In this document: in pieces, positions 46,738-58,608 of the stretch
Position numbering within the stretch: position 1 is the first letter of the stretch
Layout: every line of letters begins with the position of its first letter
Source: Platerodrilus igneus
Lineage: Eukaryota; Arthropoda; Insecta; Coleoptera; Lycidae
Length of the DNA: 64,000 nucleotides
Assembly (NCBI GenBank): GCA_036346225.1
Contig: JARFIW010001458.1
Location: 3,534,001 to 3,598,000, forward strand
Direction: 5' to 3'
Program-made: the position numbers and the translations under genes
The notes under the pieces: model-generated
The model's input: the letters and a program-made list of their open reading frames with translations, nothing else
The model's database searches: none
Told to the model about the DNA's origin: nothing

Positions 46738-47532
46738 GAGCCTAAAGCGATTCACTAAAATTGAACCTTTGCCTCGGCAGATAAAATTGATCGTCCACCA
46801 ATCAGTGCACCGGTTTGTTTTCATATGATGCCCGTCTCACATTGGTATTGTGGGAAATTGATGAGCTGATGAAGCGGCACGTACGGGGGCCTCAAAAACC
46901 GAATGTGATACCAATCTGGTTTGTCCGGCCAACATTAAGGCAATGATTAAGTCAGGTATAACAGCGCAATGGCAAAGCAAATAAAGTCTCAAGACCGGGA
47001 AACTAAAGCAGACTAAGCATACGGTTGGGAGATGGCGTACTGTAGAAAACTTTACAAGAAGAGAAACGGTAGTAATAAACCGACTGCGAATTAGGCATAC
47101 TCATCTAACCTCCATGTATATGTTGTTGGGTGAACCTCAACCGCAATGTCTAACATGTAACGTCCCATTAACTGTGGTGCATATTCTAGAAGTATGCCCA
47201 GAATATGTACACCCTAGAACATCTGTGGGACTTTCTAATGGACTGCAAAACATACTCGCAAATAATTACAACGCAATAGAAAAGGTGTTGTCCTTTTTAA
47301 AACATATAAAGCTTCTAAAACATATATCTCTCAGTGAATACATGTATATTTAATAACTGTGTTCAAAACTCTCTCAGTGAACATATATCATTTATTGTAA
47401 TGAAATACTTAAATCTTAATACTTTCAACTGTCACCATCTAAACATATAGCATACAGGAAAAATGTAGAAAAGCTAACACTTCTACCGCGGCAAATAATC
47501 ACAGTAGTTGACGACGCATATATTTAAAAATA
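46738..47532 (+). pseudogene. LINE ORF2 C-terminus with RNase H, 5'-truncated
   Basis: The plus-strand frame from 46835 reads SHIGIVGN..ADEAARTGAS, the end of a LINE-type RNase H, with two stop codons where the conserved Glu lies. It continues to KLKQTKHTVGRWRTVE and, at 47066-47353, VVINRLRIRHTHLTS and PQCLTCNVPLTVVHILEVCP, the CCHC-like tail of I/Jockey-type ORF2. A 3' UTR and (AAT)4 tail end it at ~47541. The short 5' truncation is typical of LINE insertions. Confidence 0.8.
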
Positions 47533-47541
47533 ATAATAATA

Positions 47542-48000
47542 ATTCAATTCAATTCAATTCATTTATTTGCACAGTGAATTATATACACCATAAGCTAACC
47601 TGTATAGGCTGCTTGACATGGTGACAACAGTTTAATAATTCCTAAGAATAAATATTTCAAAAAATAAATAGTTTTTCATATCAATTAAACATATTTTTGG
47701 CTCAACCCCCTACTGTTTTAAATCATATTGTTTTCTCTGCAACACATTTCTTTTAACTATAAATAGATATTCGAAAAGATAAGTAACTCATTATAACTTA
47801 AACATATTACTCTGACCAGGATGTTTATGGTTTTAAACCTATCCTCACAAAGTGATAAACCTTAACTACAGTATTGCCCGAAATAAACAGTACTGAAACT
47901 AAGTTGGCGGTGTTTTTATGCGTGCGCTGTCACACTCAAGTTAGCTAGTATAGACCTGTCAAGTAAACCTCAAACAAGTAATTAGTAGAGCCTAATTGTT
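47542..48000 (-). other. Probable LINE 3' end on minus strand, then unassigned
   Basis: The block AATTCAATTCAATTCATTTA next to (AAT)n resembles the minus-strand block at 62891-62912 and so is probably the 3' terminus of another LINE copy. Its extent cannot be defined. The remainder up to the mariner (47700-48000) has no recognised feature. Confidence 0.4.
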
Positions 48001-48004
48001 AAAA

Positions 48005-48982
48005 ATGGTGTTAAGTACAGAGGAGAAAGTGTTTCTGGTAGAGCATTATTTTCGTTCATACGGAATCGGCCGACGTAATGGTGCAAGTTAGCTATACGTG
48101 TCTGATCAATTCACACAAAGGTTTAATAAACGTTCTCCAAGTAATGCTGTAATTTTGAAGGTTATTGAAAAGTTTAGAAATACAGGTAGTGTATTGTGCC
48201 AACGAAAAGGAAACTCGGGGCGTCCCAGGACAGTTAACAACAACAATAACCATGAACGTGTTTTTGAGCAAATCTTAGAAAATCCGAAAGTCAGCCAGGC
48301 AAGGACAGCGTTACAACTTGATTTAAAAATAACTTCCTTTCAAAGAATCCTGAAGGAGCTGGGTACATTTTCGTATGTGATTCAGGTACATCAACAACTA
48401 CATCCTCGGGATTATCGCAGTAGAGTGGAATATTGCGCCAGAATTCTCGCGTTACAGTATGAAAATCCTGAATATTTGAAAATGTTTGGTTTTCAGACGA
48501 AGCACATTTTCACTTGTCAGGCTATGTGAATCGTCGCACAAATCGATTTCTGGGCTTTGCCAGACCCGATGAGGTTCAAGAGGTTCCTTTACATAGTGAA
48601 AAAGTGAGTGTCTGGTGTGCTGTTTCCGGACACGGAATCATTGGTCCGTACTTTATCGAAGAGAATGGTAGGCAAGTCACACTTAATCAACAGAGGTACA
48701 GACAAATTTTAACACGATTTATCCCTGATCTACGTCAATTCTGTCGTGCACGTAACTTGGCATTTCGAAACCAATTTTTTCAGCAGGACGGGGCAACTTG
48801 CCATACTGCTGCCGCAATTCGTCAATTTCTTCAAGAACATTTTCCAAGCAAATTCATATCACGATTTACTGACTTCCCTTATCCTTCACATTCTCCAGAC
48901 CTCACACCTCCAGACGCATACATTTGGGGCATGGCTAAAAATGCCGTTTTCAAACGGGCACCACAAACAAGCGATGAATTAA
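48005..48982 (+). pseudogene. Mariner transposase (DUF4817 type), truncated
   Basis: It starts at ATG 48005 (STEEKVFLVEHYFRSYGIG), with an N-terminal helix-turn-helix of the DUF4817 kind including SPSNAVILKVIEKFRNTG and KGNSGRPRTV. An in-frame TAG lies at 48089 and a frameshift at about 48485. The catalytic domain then shows FSDEAHFHLSGY (first Asp), FFQQDGATCH (second Asp) and HSPDLTPPDAYIWG (third Asp). It breaks off after TSDELK at the junction with the LTR sequence at 48980, so the last part and the 3' inverted repeat are lost. An intact enzyme would cut and paste its element at TA sites. Confidence 0.9.
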
Positions 48983-49990
48983 AGTCCACTTTTGATTGAA
49001 AGATGTTTACTTGCAATATGTTATGTGATTAGTAGAATATCTATGCTGCTTCTAACGTATGTTGAACTGACTTTCTTTAATTTCATATAATGCTTAAGCC
49101 ATATGAACTTTTATGTAATAAGTTCTTTAGAGAATTTTGTAAGCCAGAACAGATCTGTTTTATGGATGTTTAAGAACCCGACTGTATTAAATAATTTATA
49201 AATGCTAAGATCTCTATGTAGAGAAACAAATTCAGAGATTTTTGAAACTTACTTTATGTTGATTATATTGATTATAGAGAAACACATTAAGAAATTTTGA
49301 AACTTATTTTATATTGATTATTAAATTTTTATAAATAATTTTTGCAACAAAAGAGAATTACATTTAAATTATACTTTGAATTAAAACTTTCGTCTTTTTA
49401 TTTCACTAATTGAAATTAACGTTGTCCAAATTAGATAAGCAAAATTTTGAATGTGGAACTTAGAAAAAATTTGATACAGTACCAGGTAATAGAAACATAA
49501 TAAGTAATTTCCAGTAGAGTATTTTTTCATAGGTAAGGTGTTGTTGAGATTTTGAATTCAGGCCAATCGATCTATAAAGATCGAAATATTTTGTTGTTGT
49601 AAGGCACAAACAGTGTCTTATATTTTTTTTTTGTGTGACATTTTCTTGCAAGTCCGACATCGCAGAAGCTGGAGCAGAGGTTTCCAGAGGTATTGCTTAT
49701 TGTGATTTGTATGCTTTTTGATAGTCATTATATCCTATAGGTTTCTGCGTCTTCCTGTGGGATACTTTAGTTTTATTTATTGTCTATATAGATGCAGTGG
49801 CGCCCATTTACTTTTTTTGTTCCTGTTTGTAGTCGAGCCCAACCTATATCCACGCCCAAACTCATTGCTCACCCTTGGGGTAATTCCCAGACTAAGCCGC
49901 GAATATAGTAAAGCTCGTGAGTCCACCGAGGTTTTGTTCACTAATTGACCCACTCCATAATTAAATTAATAAAAAAAGGGTAAAGTTTCA
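48980..49990 (+). repeat. 5' LTR, left half missing
   Basis: Matches the right-hand half of the 3' LTR (54701-55722) with only a few substitutions and small indels, mostly in homopolymers. It ends AAAGTTTCA just before the primer site. The left edge is a junction with the mariner at the shared bases TAAAG. Confidence 0.85.
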
Positions 49991-49991
49991 C

Positions 49992-50009
49992 TGGCGCCCA
50001 ACGTGGGGC
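49992..50009 (+). promoter_or_regulatory. Primer-binding site (tRNA-Lys type)
   Basis: TGGCGCCCAACGTGGGGC, 18 bases complementary to the 3' end of tRNA-Lys(1,2) as used by many retroelements, starts two bases after the 5' LTR. Confidence 0.88.
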
Positions 50010-50376
50010 TCGATTTTGTTAGTGCTCGATTTGTAAAAATAAGTTATTTCAATATCACTTAATGTGTTGGTTTAGTTGGTAAACTCAAAATTAATTTGGT
50101 TATAAATTTTCATAGGATTTATGTCGTGTCTGGAACCTCAAAGTTTTATTCGATAGTTGTCTAAAGGTTGTAGCAGGTATAAATTAGTATTAAGGTAAAA
50201 TTTTCGTTATTTCAGAGTTGAACTGGTTAAAAAAGGCAGTAATTACGATTTGTGAGCAGAAGATTTATTTTAGTAAGAAAGAGTGGTCAGATTGGTTAAG
50301 TGTAGTAAAAAAATTTTTGTCGTACTAATTCACAACCCAAGACTGATTCGTTATTTGTTAAAAATCTGGTGATAAT

Positions 50377-50475
50377 CGACCATATGTGATAGGAAAGTTG
50401 TTTGATATAGATAGTTTAGGTTTATTTGATTCTGGATGTACTATATCGATAGTAGGTTCATCTTCCATTCATATT
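50377..50475 (+). pseudogene. Retropepsin fragment
   Basis: The frame reads RPYVIGKLFDIDS then LFDSGCTISIVGSS; DSG is the catalytic aspartate motif of retroviral-type proteases. Only the N-terminal third of the domain remains, and gag sequence upstream is not recognised. Reverse transcriptase, which should follow, is deleted. Confidence 0.6.
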
Positions 50476-50654
50476 AGTTATAATAGTTGTTGTTTAATTT
50501 CTTGATTTAAGAAATAATGCTTTAACAATTTGGTACACTAGTTTTTACTGTTGAAATATTGTTTAAAAATTTGCTCTTGTGCATCGGCACGTTTTTGATT
50601 TGGTAGCAATTTTTTATTTTATATCCGCATTGCAACGCAGTATGTTAAGTTGTT

Positions 50655-50885
50655 TGTATGTCTAAGCGAGACTTGTCGTAGTAGTTTGTCGGATAGCGGT
50701 ATATTAGTCTAGACGGGACTCGTGGAGAGTTGGCCGCTCAGCATTACATTAGTCTAAACGAGACTCGTGGTAAGTTTGTCGCTTTAGCAGTTTTGTCATC
50801 ATTATTGGAGGTTAGTTATGATGTAATTTTTTTGTTTATTAGTCTAGGTGAGGCTCATAGAGGAGTTTGTCATTCTAGCAAGTTT
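50655..50885 (+). repeat. Imperfect tandem repeats in gypsy internal region
   Basis: Four units near 50659, 50706, 50750 and 50841 share GTCTAxxCGAGACTCGT...TTTGTCG and are ~45-90 bases apart. They sit between the protease remnant and the RNase H end. The units are GC-richer than the flanks. Confidence 0.65.
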
Positions 50886-51014
50886 ATGCGTTGTGAAGCA
50901 CTATAGTTTTTCTTAACAGTTTGATTATGAGTAGTGTAAGAGTGTACCAAAATATTTAGTTATTGTTATTCTCAATGGAAGGTTGAAAGCAATTTAATAT
51001 ATAAATTTATTACG

Positions 51015-52398
51015 TCTAAAGTTATCATTGTTTGCGAAGTTCATAGAAAAAGTAAAGTTAATGTTGATCCTGATTGTCTTAGTCGTGCAGTTCCAGAAGA
51101 ACATCATATCGTAAATTTAATAGAAGTCATGCTTGATAATTTAGAAAATTGGTATGTGTCGTTACGTAAGAAAATTTTGGCGTCGCCTGAGAATTACCCT
51201 CAATGGAAAGTTGAGAACGAGTTTGTTTTTAAGTTTATTCCGTCAAACCTGCCTATGTCGTCAAATGTAGTAGAGTGGAAATATTTAGTGCCGAAAGTTC
51301 AAAGAGAAGAAGTCATCAGATCGTGACCCCTCAGTTGCAGGACATTTTGGGTTCTCGAAGACAATTGCTAGAGTCCAAGAACATTATTATTGGCCCAAAA
51401 TGAGTCTAGATGTGTTGAAATTTTGTCGTGCATGTTTAGTGTGTGGTGCGCAAAAATCTTCTAATGCAGGTCCTTTAGGTTTAATGGGAAAGGAAAAAGA
51501 GGCCAAGTATCCATTTCAAATTATCGCGTTAGATCTTATGGGTCCATTCCCTCGCTCAAAATTAGGATTTAAATGGTTATTGGTAGTAAGAGATTGGTTC
51601 TCAAAATATACAATTCTACATCCTTTACGCAGTGCAAAGTCACATGTTGTTGAACAGTTTATGGAACAGAAAGTTTTTTTAATGTTTGGTGTGCCCCAAT
51701 TTATTATTTGCGATAATGGTTCAAATTTAGCTGGTCGAATTTTTAAGTCAATATGTAATAGGTTTGAAATTCAAAAGATATGGTATAATGCTGTTTATGC
51801 GCCACAATGCAATTTTGTTGAGAGAATTAATAGGACGGTAGGGACGGCTATTCGATCCTATCTCGAAGAACATGATACCTGGGATACTGAGTTAGCGCAG
51901 ATTCAATTTGCTATGAATTCTGCTAAGCATGAGTCGACGGGTTATACTCCGAATTTTTTGGTTTTTGGCCGACACGTCCCCATATCCGGTAAATTTTACG
52001 GTAGTGGATTTATTCCTGAAGCTGATGTTGAAATCATTCCTGGTAGTCGCCCCTTATATGCTTCTGACCATCAAGGTATTTTTAAGGTATTTGAAGACGT
52101 TCGTGCGAAGTTGCATGTAGCTTATCAGAGGTCGAGCAATCGATATAATCTAAGGAGGAGGAACATTTCTTTTGAGGTTGGTAATAAAGTATGGAGGGCC
52201 AATAAGGTGTTGTCGAGCGCGGCTAATAAATTTACTGCTAAACTGGCCCTAAAATTTGTTTTGAGTGTAGTCAAGAAGAAGTGCTCGAATGTGGTGTACG
52301 ACCTAATTAATTTAGATGGATCAAAGGCAGGCAGGTGGCATGTCAAGGATCTAAAACCCTATTCTGTCGTAGATCCAGAATATGTACCAGAGGACTGA
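51015..52398 (+). pseudogene. Gypsy RNase H end and integrase
   Basis: The frame begins at the RNase H/connection end (VHRKSKVNVDPDCLSRAVPE) and breaks by a shift near 51326 inside the HHCC zinc-binding domain (DPSVAGHFG...HYYWP, then CRACLVC). It continues as an uninterrupted 332-codon integrase (51400-52398). The catalytic triad is visible: IIALDLMGPFP (Asp), IICDNGSNLAG (Asp) and NFVERINRTV (Glu, 35 residues after the second Asp). A GPY-type C-terminal region follows (FEVGNKVWRANKVL), ending VDPEYVPED. The integrase core itself looks intact, which fits a young element. Without reverse transcriptase, transposition would need another element's enzymes. Confidence 0.9.
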
Positions 52399-53592
52399 TT
52401 GGTCGTCTTTAGTATTTGTGTCGCGAAGGATATATTATAAATTTAGTTATGGGATAGAGTGGTGATGACTAATTGAAGGCTTTTACCAGCGTTTCGTTGC
52501 TGTTGAAGATTAAATTTCTCAAATAGTGTTGTTTTTAAATGTGCATTAATGGAATATTTAGTAGTAGTAGACGAGAAAGACAAAAATGTTATTTTGCCGG
52601 TGTTGTTGTTATAGCCCGTAGTGGAGCGAAACAAATATTTGTTGCTTCATGTTTGTGGACGTATTTTGATCACGTCATGTGGTGTTATATTTAGAGTTAG
52701 TGAGGAAGATAGGTGCAGTTTGTTTTGTTGATGTAGGTCGGAGTAAGCTAGTTGGTGAGGCCATTGTAGTATTGAGTAGCTTTTGGTTCGAGATGTTTGG
52801 TGTGGCCACAGTAGAGTTGAGGATTTTTTCTTGAGACTGGAGTGTCCCAAAGAAAAGAGTAGCAATAGGGCTATGAATAGCTATGAGCTGAAGAAGCCAA
52901 GTATTCATTAGTAAGCTACAATGAGTATGGAATATTGGCTTGATAAGCGGTTTATTTTTAGTAGAAGCAATAATCAAATTTTGCTGAATATACTGAGCTG
53001 GAATTTTTGAGACCAGCGAATACATAAACATTGTTGGAAGATTATTGATATTTATGTATATAGGTGTGAGTTTTCGATTTACTATTAATATTGGCAAGGT
53101 TATCGTGTGAAGGGTAATAGTAAGAAAATAGATTCTTTTGTTGTTATTTTGTGATAGTTCGTGTCAAGCATTTTGTTTGAATTTCAGTTTATATTTTGAA
53201 AAGTAGGTTAGTTTTTTAGTTTTCTCGTTTGGTTGCAACTCAAGAGTGTTAGACTACAATATTTTGACTTTTACCGATTATGACATTTTACCGATTATGA
53301 CTTACCTATACTGATTCCTGACGGATGTGTGGTACGCAGAGTTACCTACACACTCATTTGGTTGCACCCCATTTTCCTCTTCTTAATTCAAGAGGTCACT
53401 CATAATTTTTTTGGTTCAGAGATCAAAGTTCGAACTTACTTTGTTCTTACTTAGATTAGTTATAATGCTCCTTTTTTGTATTTATCTTTTGGTTAAGGCG
53501 ATAGTTTTCGTTTATAAAAAAAAACTTCTCGGTTATGTATATATTAAGATATAATTAACCTCAAAGTTTTTTTTCTTTTTGGTCGGAGGCAG
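52399..53592 (+). other. Gypsy 3' internal region, no recognised gene
   Basis: No frame of note on the plus strand; minus-strand open frames at 52647-53097 overlap and have no motif. The last ~270 bases share blocks with 17300-17523. It ends in TCGGAGGCAG, a probable polypurine tract. Confidence 0.55.
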
Positions 53593-55722
53593 TGTAACAA
53601 AATTTTTGTTACATTAAATATCTCTAAAGGAAAACAGTTCTAGCCGTTGTTATTTTACGAATTTGTCATTTAGCGTGAAATCGTTAAATAGTTTAATTTA
53701 CTATAAAGAAGAACACCTCTTTCCTATTTACATTATTTTTATCTATACGAAGTATTTAATAGTGACTCCTACGCCTTTGATATCTGCAAATACCCTAAAC
53801 GTAACTTGAGTTGCATATGCTACAGGCGTTCTGAAGTCCACTTGTGCAATTGCTAGACACAACGCCTGCGCGTAAGGTGACGCGATAACTAGGGTGTTGG
53901 CAAGGAAGGAACGCAGCCATCTTGCAAGCAACTACGAAGAGGTACGCCTCGTTGGAAGATGGAGAACTTTGTTTGCAAATGGGGACTGAGAATAGCTCTA
54001 CCGTCGGAGAAGGGCTAGTGGTTGCTGTGCGGAGGCGTTACAATAGAGCTCTTGTGATGCCGCCCAGACAACCAGGAGAGCAGTAACAACACGTGAGGAT
54101 AGAGGTCCATTAGTGGTGAGATTTGTGTAATTAGACAGCATTATATAAAACTAATAGATGGTTCAATTTCCCTAGCACATTTAGGAAACACGTTTGACAA
54201 TGAGATTGGAACTTGGTTGTATATTGTGGAATTACTCATTTTGAAGCTGTCCGAGGGAATGCATTTAGTAAAGGCATATTTCGTACCTTTCTAAATTCCA
54301 AGGAGATGGAATGTTATGTGTTTTGTTTGGTCTAGTGTATTTACCAGCATCACCGTCGAGTAATTAAGACAAAACCAATCAGGTACTTATAAAACTATTT
54401 ACTGAGAATTAATTTTACGTACTAATTACGGTCAAAGCTTTGATTTAACATTTACCAAATCATAAGAAACTTTTGTTAAAGAATGTAAATGTTAAAAAAT
54501 TTTTGCAAGATATGTTTATGCTCAAATCCCACGTAAAATTCAGTTTGAGAATTATACCCTAGAAATTTAGTAGGTCAAATACTTTTTTGTTCAGAACTAA
54601 ATTTTTTTATGAGAGGAATTTTTGAACTTTTAGATTAATTAAATTAAGGTGTTATTCAAGGCACGTAAGTAATGCACATGTTAATTGAGAAAAATAAGTA
54701 TAAAGTCCACTTTTGATTGAAAGATGTTTACTTGCAATATGTTATGTGATTAGTAGAATATCTATGCTGCTTCTAACATATGTTGAACTGACTTTCTTTA
54801 ATTTCATATAATGCTTAAGCCATATGAACTTTTTATGTAATAAGTTCTTTAGAGAATTTTTGTAAGCCAGAACAGATCTGTTTTATGGATGTTTAAGAAC
54901 CCGACTGTATTAAATAATTTATAAATGCTAAGATCTCTCTATGTAGAGAAACATATTCAGAGATTTTTGAAACTTACTTTATGTTGATTATATTGATTAT
55001 AGAGAAACACATTAAGAAATTTTTGAAACTTATTTTATATTGATTATTAAATTTTTTTATAAATAATTTTTGCAACAAAAGAGAATTACATTTAAATTAT
55101 ACTTTGAATTAAAACTTTCGTCTTTTTATTTCACTAATTGAAATTAACGTTGTCCAAATTAGATAAGCCAAATTTTGAATGTGGAACTTAGAAAAAAGTT
55201 GATACAGTACCAGGTAATAGAAACAGAATAAGTAATTTCCAGTAGAGTATTTTTTCATAGGTAAGGTGTTGTTGAGATTTTGAATTCAGGCCAATCGATC
55301 TATAAAGATCGAAATATTTTGTTGTTGTAAGGCACAAACAGTGTCTTATATTTTATTTTTTTTGTGTGACATTTTCTTGCAGGTCCGACATCGCAGAAGC
55401 TGGAGCAGAGGTTTCCAGAGGTATTGCTTATTGTGATTTGTATGCTTTTTGATAGTCATTATATCCTATAGGTTTCTGCGTCTTCCTGTGGGATACTTTA
55501 GTTTTATTTATTGTCTATATAGATGCAGTGGCGCCCATTTACTTTTTTTGTTCCTGTTTGTAGTCGAGCCCAACCTATATCCACGCCCAAACTCATTGCT
55601 CACCCTTGGGGTAATTCCCAGACTAAGCCGCGAATATAGTAAAGCTCGTGAGTCCACCGAGGTTTTGTTCACTAATTGACCCACTCCATAATTAAATTAA
55701 TAAAAAAAAGGGTAAAGTTTCA
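53593..55722 (+). repeat. 3' LTR, ~2.1 kb
   Basis: It begins TGTAAC and ends GTTTCA, imperfect inverted termini of the TG...CA type. Its second half equals the 5' LTR remnant. Its first half (53593-54700) has no other copy here. A short GC-rich segment (53930-54110) lies within it. Confidence 0.75.
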
Positions 55723-55888
55723 ATATTTAGGCATAACTTACAGTCTTGCGGTAATTCATTCATCAACTTTGGTATTAAATATTCTAAACATTTCTCTCCG
55801 TAAGAGTTTTTTACTTGTGGTGTGATATATTTTTTGTTTCTCAATTTATATTCCGTTTCCTGTGCTTGCAAATGTTTATCATCAATAA
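55723..55888 (-). pseudogene. LINE ORF2 C-terminal fragment
   Basis: Minus strand reads YKLRNKKYITPQVKNSYGEK then LEYLIPKLMNELPQDCKLCL, the extreme C terminus of a CR1/Jockey-like ORF2. It starts beside the (AAT)n tract and is cut by the LTR end at 55722. A homologous piece is at 63360-63500. Confidence 0.65.
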
Positions 55889-55912
55889 CAATAATAATAA
55901 TAATAAAGATAA
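55889..55912. repeat. (AAT)n tract, LINE tail
   Basis: AATAATAATAATAA with a short AACAAT start; on the minus strand it is the TTA-repeat tail of the LINE to its right. Confidence 0.85.
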
Positions 55913-56229
55913 ATTAAAGATAAAGATATATTTATTCACTCTCTCAATTACATTAGAGTATGTCAGTATAATTAAATATAATAGCTAACTAGCATAAAAA
56001 AAATTTTTATATGATATATTTCCCTAGTGGTATTATTTTATTTATTAATACAATTTTGAAATTATATTGTAGGTACATTAAAAATAAATTGTATTATAAT
56101 GCGTTTTTAAAAGTTTAATAAACAGAATAATGTTAAGTATTTGTTAGGTTAACAAGTAAACTATTGAAAACAATCATAAATCTGCGTTGAATTTAATTAC
56201 AGATTTGTTCGATTAGAATTTAGGTAATC

Positions 56230-58016
56230 GTCTATACTATAGTAACATTTTTGTAGAAAGTAAGTATTTATTTTAGTTTTAAATTTTTTATAATTAAGAG
56301 TTTTAATATTGATAGGAAGTTTATTATATAAAGCAATATTAATTTTATTCGTTGCTGAGCATTTTGTCCTCAAATAAGACGGAGCGATTAATTTGGCTAA
56401 TCTTGTATCATGAGTGTGAATATCAGAGTGGACAATGTATTTTTATATTCCTGTGAATGTCAATTAGTACGACGTAAATGTATACTAAAGGTAGGGACAT
56501 TATTTTTAAATTAATGAACAATTGTTTGCATGAAGTTCTAGGTGTGACTCCGCTTAGTGCTCGTATAGCTTTCTTTTGAAGACGAAATAATTTGCCCATG
56601 CAGGCTACTTAACCCCAGAGAAAAATTCCGTAAGATAATATAGAATGAAACAGAGAGTGATACGTTACTAATAATGTTGGATGGGATAGAGTTTGTTTTA
56701 ATTGTCTTAAAATAAATATAGTTTTCGACAGTTTAGTAAATGTGTTAATAATATGTGGTTTCCATTTTAAAGCCTCATCCAGTGTGATTCCCAGCAGTTT
56801 TACTGTAGCACCAGAATTTACGGTTTTATTGCTTGAGAAAACTATAGTTTGTGTCTTTCCTCAATTTAATTTAAGCTTATTCTTATCAAACCATTTTTCA
56901 ATACTCTTTTTAACTTTTGAAAGTTCTTTTTCTAAATGGTCTTTGTTTAGACCACTAACTAAGACTGTTGTGTCATCTGCATATAGTACACTAGCATAAT
57001 CCTCTAAGTATTTAGGTAAGTCGTTAATAAAGATCGTAAATAATAGAGGACCTAATACACACCCTTGTGGCACCCCAATTGTTATCGGAAGTAATTCCGA
57101 GTCTTGTTTGTTAATATTAAAATATTGCATCTTATTTGATAAGTAGGATTTCATTAATTTCCCAGTATGTCCACGTATACCTTCTTTGTGTAGTTTTTCC
57201 AGAAGTATACCATGAACTACACAATCAAATGCCTTCGAAAGGTCGTACAACAACGCAGCTGTTAAACTGTTGTTGTCGATGCCTTTACTCATGGTTTCTA
57301 CTACAAAAACAACTGCAGTTATGGTAGAGAAATTTTTCCTGAAACCATGTTGGTTGTTCACAATTGCCTTGGTTTTTACTAAAAAATTTGAGATGCGGTT
57401 CTTTAAAGTAATTTCTATAATTTTCCCTTTAATTGGAATAATGGCCACGGGCGTATAACTTTCAACACAACGTTTATTCCCACTTTTATAAATGGGAATG
57501 ATTTCTGATATTTTCAAAACCTCAGAAAAGTGACCCTCCTCAAAGCATTTATTTATAAGGATTGTTAGTAACGGAACAGTTATGTCTATAGTGTTTTTAA
57601 TGATTCTAGCATTTATACCATAGAAATCAGTACAGGGTGAATTTTTTATACAATTTACACTATATCGTATATCATTTTCATTTACAGGTTCTAGGTAAAA
57701 TGTTAATTCTCGATTTTTAGGTTTGTTAAAAACTTGATTGATTTTTAATTCTTTTGGACTCATTGAACTTGAAATGGTCTTTACAATTTTAAGTGATATC
57801 TCAGAAAAATATGTATTAAATATCATACTTGTTAGATTATTGAGATACTTTGTTTTCGAACGTGTTTCTCTTTTTTGATTAATAATATTCCAGGCAGTAC
57901 GGGATTTGTTAGTCGAGCCTGTCAGAAGAACATCATTGTGTAGTGTTTTTGCTTTGATTATGGAATTTTTATATAGTAATTTATAGTTATTATAAAGTTC
58001 GTGGTCATTGACCACC
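56230..58016 (-). pseudogene. LINE reverse transcriptase
   Basis: Minus-strand frame 58015-56861 (384 codons) holds the RT domain: NQHGFRKNFST (motif 2), LLYDLSKAFDCVVHGIL (motif A with Asp), GVPQGCVLGPLLFTIFINDL (motif B) and VLYADDTTVL (catalytic ADD). After a stop at 56861 the thumb continues in frame (LLGITLDEALKWKPH, LSYGIFLWG) to around 56230. A frame change separates it from the endonuclease at 58017. The intact enzyme would prime reverse transcription at a nicked target. Confidence 0.9.
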
Positions 58017-58568
58017 CTACAATGCTGACAACTGGTGTCGCATATTACGTAGTTTGTAGTTAAACCAATTGGATTGACCTTTACGTGCGTTATTTATAAT
58101 TTTAGTTGAAGCTAAAATTCCCTCTTTATAGGTATTTACTAAGAAAGTTGCCAGATTTTCAGATGATGTCCGATTGTCAAAGAATATATCCCAGTTTATA
58201 TTATTTAAATACTCTTTTAAATTAAAAAGACCTTGATCAGTTAAGACACGTAATCTTTCTCGCTCTTTATTAATTGTATGTTTGGAAAATACATTAGCCT
58301 GAATCGTCTGTCCACAACGATCAGACAAGTGTGGTTCCACCACTTGCACGCGATAACGACCCTTACAGATGTTCGTCACTATATTGTCAATGCAGGACTT
58401 TGAATCCTTTGTAATCCTGGTATCTTCAGTAATAGTGTGCACAAAGCCGTAATTAGAAAATATACTAAGTAAATTAATTAAGATATTTGATGGGGCGTTA
58501 AAATTTATATTAAAATCTCCGACCATAATAATAGCTTTATATTTGCTAACTAGGTAGTTAAACAAGTC
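58017..58568 (-). pseudogene. LINE AP endonuclease, C-terminal part
   Basis: Reads IIMVGDFNINFN (the GDFN active-site motif), then SKSCIDNIV and PHLSDRCGQT, corresponding to the SDHxxV/I block. The expected His is Arg, a likely inactivating change. The frame is broken at both ends, by the hAT on the upstream side and by a shift before the RT. Confidence 0.85.
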
Positions 58569-58576
58569 GTCTAATG
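58569..58576 (+). repeat. hAT target-site duplication, left
   Basis: GTCTAATG, identical to 61273-61280; eight bases as expected of hAT elements. Confidence 0.92.
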
Positions 58577-58590
58577 CATAGGTTCCCAAC

Positions 58591-58608
58591 GGGGGCGGTA
58601 CCGCCCCC
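58591..58608. repeat. 18-bp perfect palindrome at hAT end
   Basis: GGGGGCGGTACCGCCCCC just inside the left inverted repeat. Further GGGGGCGG/GGGGGGCG motifs occur at 58634-58641, 58681-58688, 61208-61215 and 61238-61246. Clustered subterminal motifs are where hAT transposases bind; the role is inferred. Confidence 0.75.

Larger units (their letters stand above)
48980..55722 (+). mobile_element. Gypsy-type LTR retrotransposon, internally deleted
   Basis: Sequence 48980-49990 is repeated almost identically at 54701-55722. A tRNA primer site directly follows the first copy. Protease and RNase H-integrase remnants lie between. TGTAAC at 53593 after a purine tract marks the true 3' LTR start, so the 3' LTR is ~2.1 kb and the 5' LTR has lost its first half. 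Near-identity of the LTRs argues for recent insertion. Confidence 0.85.

Noticed and set aside
49718..49948. 76-codon frame repeated identically at 55449-55679
   Set aside because: It is duplicated only because it lies within the LTRs; LTRs do not normally encode such a protein and no motif is seen.
52647..53097. Overlapping minus-strand frames of 72 and 140 codons in the gypsy 3' region
   Set aside because: Low-complexity composition, no motif, opposite to the element's coding strand.
58569..58589. Apparent start of the endonuclease frame at 58589
   Set aside because: The first residues derive from the hAT inverted repeat and its target duplication, not from the LINE.
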